DNA of 37,424 nucleotides from Pontiellaceae bacterium (GCA_029939835.1 JAOZSE010000004.1:1-37424), one strand, 5' to 3'; positions 15,077 to 23,122 are shown, counted from the first letter of the stretch. A program made the numbers and translations. Notes: generated by a model from the letters alone, not told the origin.

Positions 15077-15355
15077 CTAATACCGAACGCTAAACGATTC
15101 AAATTCGCCGGTTGCCGGTGACCGGAGCACCTGTTCGTTCGTGATGTATCGCGTGAGTTGTGAACGTTGTACGGCCTGCAAAAGCCCGGTCAGCTGATCC
15201 TCCGCCCCCTCGGCGGTCAGCGTAACACTTCCGTCGAATTCATTTCGTACGAAGCCGGTCACCTCAAAGTCTCGCGCAAGGTTAATGACGGTAAATCGGA
15301 AACCGATTCCCTGTACGCGGCCTTCATATCGTACGGCTATGCGGCGCGGTTTCAT
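15077..15355 (-). CDS. acyP: Acylphosphatase
   Basis: The 92-residue enzyme hydrolyses acyl phosphates such as acetyl or carbamoyl phosphate. The catalytic pair is present: R20 in GRVQGIGFRF and N38 in GFVRNEFDGSV. Length is that of the family. It starts on the conserved strand MKPRRIAVRYEGRVQG, and a repeat lies between it and the phosphoesterase gene. It probably forms its own unit. Confidence 0.92.
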   Translation of the reverse strand: MKPRRIAVRYEGRVQGIGFRFTVINLARDFEVTGFVRNEFDGSVTLTAEGAEDQLTGLLQAVQRSQLTRYITNEQVLRSPATGEFESFSVRY

Positions 15356-15437
15356 GATGTGATATGTGAACGGATCAGGTGCGGTTATTTGCCATCACCT
15401 GTATCCTTGTATGTCTCATGCGAGTACCATACTACGA

Positions 15438-15641
15438 TCAGCAGGGCACAACGTTCTTTGCGCACGGGCCTTTTTGGCCCTCTCCTTCTTCGTAGTTCAC
15501 TTTCTGGCCCTCGTTGAGCTCTGCACGCCCCGGGGTCTGAACCTCGGAATGATGCACGAACAGATCTTTTCCCCCATCGTCTGGAGCGATGAATCCGAAC
15601 CCTTTATCTGTATTGAACCACTTTACTGTACCTGTACTCAT
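15438..15641 (-). CDS. Cold-shock domain protein
   Basis: The 67-residue single CSD protein keeps both RNA-binding motifs, KGFGFI (13-18) and DLFVHH (26-31), with the usual start TGTVKWFN. Such proteins bind single-stranded nucleic acid and melt RNA structure. AAGGAG lies before the ATG. The C-terminus, [10 protein letters not shown], has two cysteines, which is unusual for this otherwise cysteine-poor family. A consensus -10 lies 66 bp upstream, leaving a leader of roughly 60 nt. Confidence 0.95.
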   Translation of the reverse strand: MSTGTVKWFNTDKGFGFIAPDDGGKDLFVHHSEVQTPGRAELNEGQKVNYEEGEGQKGPCAKNVVPC

Positions 15642-15706
15642 AGTGCGTGTCTCCTTGACGGGGTTGATATGATTTCCGTTGCAGTATATTGCTCTTCTAA
15701 ATAGAT

Positions 15707-15712
15707 ATTATA
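15707..15712 (-). promoter_or_regulatory. -10 element of the cold-shock gene
   Basis: On the minus strand this reads TATAAT, a perfect -10. It lies in an AT-rich block 66 bp upstream of the cold-shock start codon. No good -35 is present at the right distance. Transcription would begin near 15700 and give a leader of about 60 nt. Confidence 0.5.
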
Positions 15713-15770
15713 AACGTTGAAATGAGCTTCAAAATGACCGTGATGACCGCGCAACCCTGCCGCACGAAGA

Positions 15771-15869
15771 TCAGACGCCGGGCGACCGGGGCGACTCCTC
15801 CGGCGGCAGCTCATTCCGGGCTCCTGCTTTCTGCTGCCGCTTTTCGAATGAGTAGTTGGGTTTGGCCAT
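15771..15869 (-). CDS. Very small basic protein starting MAKPNYSFEKRQ, shortened
   Basis: A 32-codon gene with a good ribosome binding site (TAGGAGTG) before its ATG. The start MAKPNYSFEKRQ is that of a widespread tiny protein which, from memory, continues with a run such as KEIAKKKKKEEKRQRK. Here the lysine-rich run is absent, and the frame goes into KAGARNELPPEESPRSPGV. The PPEESPR part is encoded by a GC-rich repeat (15787-15806) that also occurs inside metH, so the gene was probably cut short by a repeat insertion. It lies just upstream of the cold-shock gene on the same strand. Function unknown. Confidence 0.6.
   Translation of the reverse strand: MAKPNYSFEKRQQKAGARNELPPEESPRSPGV
15787..15806. 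repeat. GC-rich 20-mer shared with the MetH linker
   Basis: Nineteen of 20 bases match the reverse complement of 17190-17209. It lies in the 3' half of the tiny MAKPNYSF-type gene, next to a GGCAGC...GCTGCC inverted pair. Confidence 0.6.
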
Positions 15870-16401
15870 TTACACTCCTATTTGATTGGTTTGGGGTTTT
15901 ATACCACGCATGAAGGAAGTTCTCTCACTAAAATAGCTCTCGTCTGGTCGGACGAAAGTTTCCAAACCCCGGCAGCAGAGCACCGCAGAAGCAGAACGAA
16001 GTACGCTGCACGGCAGGCAGCTCGCTACGGGGCGGGCATTGGAAACTATTCCGTCTCCTCAGTGTCTCTGTACTATCCGTCATTTGAACCGTTCCCTTCG
16101 GTCACTATTTTGCTTCGCAAAATTATCTGCGCTACGCTTCGGCTTGTTTTTTCTGCACGTTTTTTTGGAAAGGGAAATTTTGACACAATAAGTGACGACA
16201 AAATAATGGGAGGGAGACTGGCTTCTTCAAGCCGGTTGTTGAAAATGATTTTGTCGACCATGATTTTGTCAAAACTCTTTGGTTGCCACTGTGAGTCACG
16301 TTCCATCGCGTGACCACGTTGGCGCGGTACGCGACTCACATGGCGTAACAACGTGGTCGCGGGACGGCTCTGCCGCGCTAAGACCTCTGTGGTAAAAAAT
16401 C
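15870..16401. other. Repeat-rich gene-free stretch downstream of metH
   Basis: No convincing gene is seen. Parts recognised are a GTTTCCAA...TTGGAAAC inverted pair (about 15958 and 16039), the large palindrome at 16178-16274, and a stretch at 16280-16350 with repeated GTGACCACGTT/GTCACG words. An open minus-strand frame through 16073-16351 is made by the palindrome and is not a credible gene. Confidence 0.6.
16178..16274. repeat. 97-bp palindromic element with TTTTGACA ends
   Basis: Left arm 16178-16207 and right arm 16245-16274 are complementary at 24 of 30 positions. Each arm contains two GACAAAAT-like words. The 37-nt loop holds a smaller hairpin, CTGGCTTC/GAAGCCGG-like. No coding sequence is present. 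Confidence 0.7.
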
Positions 16402-19400
16402 TTAGAGGTCGAAATAATACGACTGCGGATGGTGGGTGATGAGTGCGAAGGTGGAGACCTCCGGGTCGGCCATGAACAGTTCGGTGACGTTCAGGCCGAT
16501 GCGGTCGGTATCGAGCAGGTCGCAGCAGACTTTATTCATCGCCAAGTCGGGGCAGGCGGCGTAGCCGAAGCCGAAGCGGCTTTGATCGAGTTTGTTTTTC
16601 CGAACCTCGGAAAGCGTCAGATCGCCTTCGTCCGACCCCCAGGTTTCACGAATTTGTTTGTGTCCGTATTCCGCCAGTGCCTCGACGGTCATCACGGCCA
16701 GCCCGTGAAAGAGCAGGTAGTCCTGATAGCGGTCGGCCTCGCGCAGTTCGTGTTCTTTTTCCATGATTTTTGGCCCGAGCGTGACCGCCATTAGCGCGCA
16801 GATGTCGTTGTCCGGCCGGAAAAAGTCGGCCAGGCAGTGGTGCGGTGCTTTTTTCTGGCGCGGGAAGGGCATCGGAATTTCTTCACCGCTTGCCGGATTC
16901 GTCAGAGTTAAGGTGTCGCCTGCGGAGACGCAGTTGAAAAAGCCGTGAATGACTTTGGGTTCAAAAATATCCTCCGCCAGATTTTTCATCTCCTCGATTT
17001 TGGGGTACACCTCATCCTCAAGCAGTTTTTGATACTCCGCATCCGAGAGCGTTCCCTGTTTATAGCCCCACGCCCCCTTAATCAGCCCGTTCAGGTCGAG
17101 ATAGGGATATATATCACTAAGCGATATATCTTCCGTGACCCATGTTTTGATTTCGACATCGGGGATCGGTGCATCCGTTTTGATCGGCTCCGCCGGAGGC
17201 GTCGCCCCGCCAGAAGATTCCGATTCAGCCGGTGGGGCGAGTCTCTCCGAGCGATCCGATTCAGGCAGTTTGCCGGTCTCTTTGAGTTCCTGCATGGCGG
17301 CGAGTCCGGCGAAGGCATCTTTACAATAAATGACTCCACCCGAATAATGCGGGCGGCAGGCCTGTTCGACAAATTCCTCCGAAAGTGCGGCCCCGCCGAG
17401 CAGGACCGGCATCTTTAACCCGGCGTGCTCCAAAATCTTCATGTTTTCGGCCATGACGGCGGTGGATTTCACCAGCAGTCCGCTCATGCCGAGCGCGGTG
17501 GCGTTGTGTTCTTTCACCGCTTCGATCATCTGCTCAATCGGAATTTTGATGCCGAGGTCGACCGTGTCGAATCCGTTGTTGGATAGGATGATTCCGACGA
17601 GGTTTTTTCCAATATCGTGCACATCGCCCGCGACGGTGGCGAGCACAACCAGCGGCACTTGATTGCCCGCTTCGCTCTTTTTCATAAACGGTTTAATCCT
17701 ATCGACCGCGCGCTTCATCACTTCGGCGGATTTCAGCACAAAGGGCAACTGCATGGTTCCGTCGTTAAACAGTCGTCCGACCTCTTTCATCGCCGGAAGC
17801 ATGATCTCATTCAAAATATGTTCGGCGCTGTGTTCTTCGAGCAGATCGGGCACCGCCGGATCGAGCCACGGGGTTTTCCCCCGGATGATGGCGTCTGTGA
17901 GAATCTCATTGGCCGGGCGTTCTTCAACCGCTGTTTCTTCCACGCCCTGTACGTCTTCGAACAGGTTAATATAATTTTCGAGCGGATCGCCGTTGGTTTG
18001 ATCATTCGCCAGTAGCGCTTCCGCGCCTTTGCGCAGTTCGTCCGGAATCTCGTTGAGCGGAACAATGGCGGCGACATGGATGATACACGCATCCATTCCG
18101 GCCTGAATCGCCTGATGCAGGAAAACCGCATTGATCACCTTGCGCAGGGCGGGCTTGAGACCAAAGGAGATGTTGGAGAGTCCGAGCATCGTCCGGACGC
18201 CCGGCAATTCGGCCTTGATGCGCCGGATGGCTTCCAAGGTTTGGAAAGCGGCATCGCGCAAGGTATCGTCGCCGCTGCATATGGTGAAGGTGAGCGGGTC
18301 AATGAGCAGGTCATCAGCTTGCAGCCCGCGCTCAACGCAGAAATCAACCAGTCGTTTAGCAATGGCAAATTTTTCGTCCGCTGTCATTGCCATCCCTTTT
18401 TCGTCAATCGTCAGTCCGACCAGTGCCGCGCCGTAGCGGCGCGCCATTGGCACAACCTGTTCGGCACGGGTTCCGCCGTCTTCAAAGTTAATCGAGTTGA
18501 TCATCGCCCGCCCGCCGTAACACTTCAGCGCGTCTTCAATGACCTCGGCAGAGGTCGAGTCGATCATCATGGGTGCCAGGCATTCGCGCGCCATGCGCGG
18601 GACGAGCACCGCGATGTCTTTGCGTTCGTCGCGCCCGGCGTAGCCGCAACTCAGGTCAAGCACGTGAGCGCCGGTTTCCTCCTGCTCGGTTAAAATGTGA
18701 AACGCGTTCTCGTAGTCATCGGCCAGTAGGGTGTCGCGGAACTTTCTCGATCCGGTGGCGTTGGCGCGTTCGCCGATATAGAGCGGTGCGGGTTCCTGCG
18801 TCAGATCGATCGCTGAAAAGAGGCTGGCGACTTGGTTTAATGTGGGGCAGACGTCCTCGTCTGCCATTTTTTCGCAGGCGGGGGCGCCTGCGCCACGATT
18901 TACCAACTTACGCAGTTCGCGGATGTGTTCCGGGGTTGTTCCGCAACAACCGCCGACAATGGAGAGGCCATGCTCCCGGGCCAGCTCGCTGACTTTTTCG
19001 GCGAATTCTTTTGGCTCCAGAGGATAGAGAACGGTGCCATCCACCCGCGCTTCGGGCATGCCGGCGTTGGGCATGCAGGCGAGGCGGCCCGGCCAGATTG
19101 TGTTGAGCGTGTCGAGATGGTGCACCATGGCATCGGGGCCGGTGGCGCAGTTGAGGCCGAGCACATCAATCGGGTAGGGGGCGAGGATGGCGGCGGCGGC
19201 CGGGACGCTGGTGCCGACGAGCAGCGTGCCGGAGGCTTCGACCGTTACCGAAACATAGCGGACAATGTCGTTGTTCGGGCCGATAACATCATCAGCGGCG
19301 GCGAGCGCGGCTTTGATTTGGAGCGGATCCTGGCAGGTTTCAAAAAGCAGGCCATCTACACCGCCGTCGAGCAGGCCTTGAATTTGGATTTTATAAGCTT

Positions 19401-19806
19401 CGCAGAGTTCATCAAAGGTGATCTGCCCGAGCGAGGGCAGTTTGGTGCCGGGGCCGATGGAGCCAAAGACATAGCGCGGCTGTTCCGGGGTTGAAAATTC
19501 ATTGGCAGCCTCGCGCGCGATCTGCGCGGCGGCCTTGTTGATTTCATACGCGCGGTCAGAGAGACCGTATTCGCCGAGGGTAAGGGGTGAGGCGCCGAAC
19601 GTGTTGGTTTCGACGGCATCCGAACCGGCTTCAAAATAGGCGCGGTGCAGACCGCGAATGATTTCCGGCGCTGAAAGGTTCAGCCACTCGTTGCAGCCGT
19701 CGTATTCCTGCCACTGCTCGGGCGTAACGGCGCACCCCTGCAAGTACGTTCCGGCGGCACCGTCGAGCAGCAGAATCCCGTTTTCAAGTTTTTCCCTCAG
19801 TGTCAT
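16402..19806 (-). CDS. metH: Methionine synthase (cobalamin-dependent)
   Basis: This protein of about 1134 residues makes methionine from homocysteine and methyltetrahydrofolate. Domains in order are homocysteine/zinc (1-300; ligands C220, C287, C288), pterin-binding (about 340-600), B12 cap (about 630-710), B12-binding with DVHDIGKN (728-735, axial H730), and the SAM-dependent activation domain (about 885-1134, RFGFGYAACPD near 1077). Two interdomain linkers carry DNA repeats in frame: residues 304-322, and about 855-872. The ATG at 19806 begins the conserved MTLREKLENG; no ribosome binding site is evident. It is monocistronic, with no metF or S-box nearby. Confidence 0.95.
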   Translation of the reverse strand: MTLREKLENGILLLDGAAGTYLQGCAVTPEQWQEYDGCNEWLNLSAPEIIRGLHRAYFEAGSDAVETNTFGASPLTLGEYGLSDRAYEINKAAAQIAREAANEFSTPEQPRYVFGSIGPGTKLPSLGQITFDELCEAYKIQIQGLLDGGVDGLLFETCQDPLQIKAALAAADDVIGPNNDIVRYVSVTVEASGTLLVGTSVPAAAAILAPYPIDVLGLNCATGPDAMVHHLDTLNTIWPGRLACMPNAGMPEARVDGTVLYPLEPKEFAEKVSELAREHGLSIVGGCCGTTPEHIRELRKLVNRGAGAPACEKMADEDVCPTLNQVASLFSAIDLTQEPAPLYIGERANATGSRKFRDTLLADDYENAFHILTEQEETGAHVLDLSCGYAGRDERKDIAVLVPRMARECLAPMMIDSTSAEVIEDALKCYGGRAMINSINFEDGGTRAEQVVPMARRYGAALVGLTIDEKGMAMTADEKFAIAKRLVDFCVERGLQADDLLIDPLTFTICSGDDTLRDAAFQTLEAIRRIKAELPGVRTMLGLSNISFGLKPALRKVINAVFLHQAIQAGMDACIIHVAAIVPLNEIPDELRKGAEALLANDQTNGDPLENYINLFEDVQGVEETAVEERPANEILTDAIIRGKTPWLDPAVPDLLEEHSAEHILNEIMLPAMKEVGRLFNDGTMQLPFVLKSAEVMKRAVDRIKPFMKKSEAGNQVPLVVLATVAGDVHDIGKNLVGIILSNNGFDTVDLGIKIPIEQMIEAVKEHNATALGMSGLLVKSTAVMAENMKILEHAGLKMPVLLGGAALSEEFVEQACRPHYSGGVIYCKDAFAGLAAMQELKETGKLPESDRSERLAPPAESESSGGATPPAEPIKTDAPIPDVEIKTWVTEDISLSDIYPYLDLNGLIKGAWGYKQGTLSDAEYQKLLEDEVYPKIEEMKNLAEDIFEPKVIHGFFNCVSAGDTLTLTNPASGEEIPMPFPRQKKAPHHCLADFFRPDNDICALMAVTLGPKIMEKEHELREADRYQDYLLFHGLAVMTVEALAEYGHKQIRETWGSDEGDLTLSEVRKNKLDQSRFGFGYAACPDLAMNKVCCDLLDTDRIGLNVTELFMADPEVSTFALITHHPQSYYFDL
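17190..17241. repeat. GC-rich hairpin repeat inside metH (second linker)
   Basis: TCGCCCCGCC (17202-17211) pairs with GGTGGGGCGA (17231-17240) at nine of ten positions. The flank 17190-17209 is the partner of the 20-mer at 15787-15806. It encodes an Ala/Pro/Ser/Gly-rich linker between the B12 and activation domains. Confidence 0.6.
18842..18896. repeat. Bipartite palindromic repeat in frame inside metH (first linker)
   Basis: Outer GTGG (18842-18845) and CCAC (18893-18896) enclose two perfect hairpins: GGCAGACG/CGTCTGCC with loop TCCT (18846-18865), and GCAGGCG/CGCCTGC with loop GGGG (18874-18891). The element is 55 bp and lies wholly within the coding frame, giving residues 304-322 between the homocysteine and pterin domains. 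Confidence 0.85.
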
Positions 19807-19938
19807 AAGCCGGAATCTAGCAGAGAAGTTGTGAGTACGCAACCATCAATCCGCTAATCCGGATAAATGAATAAATAAACCTGGGTGCTTTTGCCGCTTG
19901 CGCTTCGAGTGCGAATATTTTAGATACTCTGTTCCCGC

Positions 19939-20034
<96 letters not shown>

Positions 20035-20036
20035 TT

Positions 20037-20069
20037 AAGCACCCCGGCTTTCCGGGGTGCTTATTTTTT
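20037..20069. terminator. Terminator shared by tRNA-Ser and pcnB
   Basis: Stem AAGCACCCCGG (20037-20047) with CCGGGGTGCTT (20052-20062), loop CTTT, then a T run. The pcnB stop codon (20061-20063) lies in its right arm, so it can act for the tRNA and, less well, for the convergent pcnB gene. Confidence 0.85.
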
Positions 20070-21269
20070 CTTCCGCTGTTCTTCCCACCACTCGAGTTCT
20101 TTTTCGTGGCGGCCGGTCGCGCGCGCGGCGAATTTGAAGTAGAGGAATGCGTCGAGAAAGCTGCGATGGCGAAGCATGCGTTTTGCATTTTTAGGGGTGG
20201 TGGTGAGGAAGCGGGGCTGTCCGGCCATGATTTCGGCGATGTGGTGGGTGGCGGCTTTGGGAATGCGTATGCGGTCGAGCTGGCGTATGTGGCGGTGCGT
20301 CGCCTCAACCAGTGCGTCGGCGTGGGGTATATCCTCTTCGGCCATGATGTGCCGGGCGATCCATTCGTGGTATTCGCCGAAGACGAGCGCAAAGAGGAGG
20401 GCGGGATCCACCCGAAATCCGGCGGCGCGCCAGCGGTCGATCTGCGCGAAGGTTTTTTCAAGCCAGTGGGTTTTGCTTTCGCCGTCGGGGGCATTGAGCC
20501 ATGCACCGAGCTCGGGGAAAAGGTGTTCGAAGACGCCGAGTTCAGCCGCGAGTTCAAAAACACGATGTGATTTTCCGCAGGCGAAGAGTTTCTGGATTTC
20601 CTCGTAGAGGCGGGAGGAGGAGCAGTCCTCCAGCCGTTCGGCCTGTGCGCGGATCGCTTCACGGGCGCTTTCCTCGATCTCGAAGTCGAGCGCGGCGGCA
20701 AAACGCAGTGCGCGGATGATGCGTACGGGGTCTTCGGTAAAGCGCGTGGCGGGGTTGCCGATGACGCGAATGATTTTGTTTTCGAGGTCTTCGATGCCGC
20801 CCGCATAGTCGATGATGGAGAAGTCGGCGATGTTGTAGAAGAGGGCGTTGACGGTGAAGTCGCGGCGAAGGGCGTCTTCTTCGGGGGAGCCGAAGACGTT
20901 ATCGCGCATCACAATGCCGCTTTCGGCAACGACGTGCTGGTCACTCCGGGCTTCGTCATCGGCTGGGGTGGGGGCGCGGAAGGTGGAGACTTCGATGATT
21001 TCGCGGTGGAAGTAAACATGAGCCAGGCGGAAACGCCGGCCGATGAGGCGGCAGTTGCGGAATACCTTTTTGACCTCTTCGGGGGTAGCATTGGTGGCGA
21101 CATCAAAATCCTTGGGGTCTCGCCCGAGCAGCAGGTCGCGCACCCCGCCGCCGGCAAGATAGGCGAAATAGCCCGCGTCTTTGAGGCCATACAGCACTTT
21201 GAGCGCGGCGGAGCTGATCTCTTTGCGGCTGATCGTGTGGTCGGGGCGGGCTATAATGTGCGGTTGCAT
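20061..21269 (-). CDS. pcnB: Poly(A) polymerase / tRNA nucleotidyltransferase-family protein (PcnB type)
   Basis: A class II nucleotidyltransferase of 402 residues. The catalytic core LAGGGVRDLLLGRDPKDFDVATNA (about 37-60) carries the metal-binding DxD pair. RNCRLIGRRFRLAHVYF, RRDFTVNALFYN and DPVRIIRALRFAA follow in normal order. The RNCRLIGRRFRLAHV form favours poly(A) polymerase I, which adds tails that mark RNA for decay, over a CCA-adding enzyme. The lack of an encoded CCA on tRNA-Leu means that the organism needs a CCA enzyme somewhere, so this gene might also serve that role. The start at 21269 (MQPHII) is a choice: it has no clear ribosome binding site, and a longer frame reaches 21323. 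Confidence 0.85.
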   Translation of the reverse strand: MQPHIIARPDHTISRKEISSAALKVLYGLKDAGYFAYLAGGGVRDLLLGRDPKDFDVATNATPEEVKKVFRNCRLIGRRFRLAHVYFHREIIEVSTFRAPTPADDEARSDQHVVAESGIVMRDNVFGSPEEDALRRDFTVNALFYNIADFSIIDYAGGIEDLENKIIRVIGNPATRFTEDPVRIIRALRFAAALDFEIEESAREAIRAQAERLEDCSSSRLYEEIQKLFACGKSHRVFELAAELGVFEHLFPELGAWLNAPDGESKTHWLEKTFAQIDRWRAAGFRVDPALLFALVFGEYHEWIARHIMAEEDIPHADALVEATHRHIRQLDRIRIPKAATHHIAEIMAGQPRFLTTTPKNAKRMLRHRSFLDAFLYFKFAARATGRHEKELEWWEEQRKKK

Positions 21270-21363
21270 AAACAAAAATTCTAATTGCTGTACCGAACGG
21301 TACAAGTGGGGGCGCGGGGACAAAAGGCTTTTTTGCAGCTATTGGAAGAATTATGAGCCGGGC

Positions 21364-21741
21364 TTAGGCCGGATCGCCGGCCTGTTCTTCGATCCAGCGG
21401 ATGATAATCCCGACCACATAGGCAATTTCTTTTTCGGTGAGCTCAATGCCGGCTTTGATGCCGTGAAATTTTTCGAGCCGTCCGCGATCACTGGTGCCGG
21501 TGGCGTGTTGCGCGATGAAAACCGGGTGGCCCTTGAGCGGTGTCTGCCGCCCGTCATTTTTTGGGTCGGCGGGGGCAAGGCGCTTACGAACGAAATCGGC
21601 TGCATGGAGTTGAAGAATATCAAGTCCGCGGGATTGCACATACTCCTTCTCAGGATCGCCGATCGAAAGCGGTACAATCTGCTTGGAGCGGGAAAGCTTC
21701 GTCTTTAGGCTTTTCCATTTTTTGTCGTCTATTTTATGCAC
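21364..21741 (-). CDS. DUF4186 family protein, cysteine motif altered
   Basis: The 125-residue protein resembles DUF4186. The shared parts are RLAPADPKNDGRQTP, GHPVFIAQHATGT, LEKFHGI and LTEKEIAYVVGIIIRWIEEQ. In the family, as I recall it, the segment after HAT reads about TCCRGCLEKWHGI with conserved cysteines that may bind metal. Here it reads TSDRGRLEKFHGI, so the cysteines are gone. The rest is intact, so the gene may encode a metal-free variant. Function unknown. The DNA bears no sign of disruption. Confidence 0.75.
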   Translation of the reverse strand: MHKIDDKKWKSLKTKLSRSKQIVPLSIGDPEKEYVQSRGLDILQLHAADFVRKRLAPADPKNDGRQTPLKGHPVFIAQHATGTSDRGRLEKFHGIKAGIELTEKEIAYVVGIIIRWIEEQAGDPA

Positions 21742-21843
21742 GTGCGGGGTTCGCCTCCTTCAAATTTTTGGGTCACATACCCGAAGAGTATAGGAGGACA
21801 ACGTCGGCCTGACAAGCGGGAAAGAAAATCGTTTTCCGAAACG

Positions 21844-21871
21844 TTGACTTTGTCCGGCGTTCCTGTTTAAT
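21844..21871 (+). promoter_or_regulatory. Promoter of tRNA-Leu
   Basis: TTGACT (21844-21849) and TTTAAT (21866-21871) are spaced by 16 bp, each matching consensus at five of six positions. The tRNA begins 15 bp later. Confidence 0.75.
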
Positions 21872-21886
21872 ACGCGCTTCTGTTTT

Positions 21887-21970
21887 GCACCTGTGGTGGA
21901 ACTGGCAGACACGCAAGATTCAGGTTCTTGTGCCGGCAACGGCGTGGAGGTTCGAATCCTCTCAGGTGCA
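21887..21970 (+). tRNA. tRNA-Leu (anticodon CAG)
   Basis: Acceptor GCACCTG (21887-21893) pairs with CAGGTGC (21963-21969), discriminator A. The anticodon stem CAAGA/TCTTG holds the loop TTCAGGT, giving CAG (reads CUG). A long variable arm and the T arm GAGGTTCGAATCCTC are present. CCA is not encoded (TAT follows). Confidence 0.95.
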
Positions 21971-21977
21971 TATCAAT

Positions 21978-22011
21978 AAAAAAAGCGTTCCCGGGAAGGG
22001 AACGCTTTTTT
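21978..22011 (+). terminator. Terminator after tRNA-Leu
   Basis: Stem GCGTTCCC (21985-21992) with GGGAACGC (21998-22005), A run before and T run after. It may also serve the convergent parvulin gene. Confidence 0.9.
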
Positions 22012-22030
22012 GCTTCAGCAGCAGGAACGT

Positions 22031-23122
22031 TTACTCTTCCGCCGCGGCATCAAGATCGGGTTTGCGATATTCGATGCTGGCCTTTTCTTTGAGTCCATCA
22101 ATGTAGGCTGCCAGCACTTCCTGTTTTTTCTGATTCGTCAGATAACCCTGAATCTGTTTACTGACGTCGGCCAGGGAGCGGATTCCCTCTTCCTGGTGTT
22201 CGGTAACCTTGATGAGATGATAGCCGAACTGGGTTTCGACGATCTCGCTGATAGCGCCGATATCCTGCGAGAAGGCTACTTCTTCAAACGCCGGAACCAT
22301 CTGGCCTCGCGTGAACGTGCCGAGCTCGCCGCCGCGCTGGCTGCTGGGGCAGTCGGAGTGCTCTTTGGCGAGGGCTTCAAAATCACCGCCGGCCACAAGG
22401 TCTTCACGGATTTTTTCTAGCTCTTTTTTCTTCACGGCCTTGGTCACGTCGGTGTCCTCGGGGGTGAAGGTCATCAGAATATGGCTGGCAGATACCGATT
22501 CAGGGACTTTAAAGCGGTCGATGTTTTCCTGGTAGAACGCGGCGGCTTCTTCAGCCGTCGCGTCGGTTGCAGCAGCGGTTTTTTCTTCGACCAGCTTACG
22601 AACCAGCATCTGGCCGCGCAGGTTTTCTTTCCATTCACCAATATCAATTTCATTTTTGGCCAGTTCTTCCTGGAGGGAAGAACCTTCCGGCGCATCGGCG
22701 CTGATGAGATCGATTTCCTTGGTCAGCTCTTCATCACCGATCGTCAGACCCGACTTTTCGGCCGCCTTGGTCAACAGCACCTTGGCAATCAGGCTGTCCT
22801 TCACATTCTGATAAATCTGGCCGGACATCTGCGCCAGCTGCTGGGGGGGTACCTGCTGACTCATCTGCATGAGGGTCATCTGTGTTTCCTGAACGATCTG
22901 GCCGTGTGTAATATCTTCGCCTTCCACGGTCGCAACCACATCTTCGGGTGCAAGGGACAGCGGGTGGGGCTGGAGCGGCTGGGCGAAAAGATCTTCCGCC
23001 TGTGTCAGGTCAACCTCTTCCGCGGGTGGTGTCTCTTTGGCGCAACCCATGGCCAGCGCCGTCAATATGGCGAGCGTTATATAAAGTCCGGCAGTTTTCG
23101 TTTTCTTGACGAGTGTGATCAT
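22031..23122 (-). CDS. Parvulin-type peptidyl-prolyl isomerase lipoprotein
   Basis: The 363-residue protein has a lipoprotein signal (LTALAMGC, cysteine at 27), an N-terminal SurA/PrsA-like chaperone region, and a parvulin domain (about 210-310) with ASHILMTF, LVAGGDFEALAKEHSDCPSSQRGGELGTF and TQFGYHLIKV. It would help fold envelope proteins on the periplasmic side of a membrane. A charged tail ends the protein. The ribosome binding site GGAGGAG precedes the ATG. No outer-membrane assembly genes are next to it. Confidence 0.92.
   Translation of the reverse strand: MITLVKKTKTAGLYITLAILTALAMGCAKETPPAEEVDLTQAEDLFAQPLQPHPLSLAPEDVVATVEGEDITHGQIVQETQMTLMQMSQQVPPQQLAQMSGQIYQNVKDSLIAKVLLTKAAEKSGLTIGDEELTKEIDLISADAPEGSSLQEELAKNEIDIGEWKENLRGQMLVRKLVEEKTAAATDATAEEAAAFYQENIDRFKVPESVSASHILMTFTPEDTDVTKAVKKKELEKIREDLVAGGDFEALAKEHSDCPSSQRGGELGTFTRGQMVPAFEEVAFSQDIGAISEIVETQFGYHLIKVTEHQEEGIRSLADVSKQIQGYLTNQKKQEVLAAYIDGLKEKASIEYRKPDLDAAAEE

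Noticed and set aside
15642-15706. Cold-shock thermosensor leader
   Set aside because: The leader is only about 60 nt and lacks an obvious alternative fold, so a thermosensor is not supported.
16073-16351. A 92-codon minus-strand frame downstream of metH
   Set aside because: It is encoded mostly by the 16178-16274 palindrome and neighbouring repeat words; there is no ribosome binding site.
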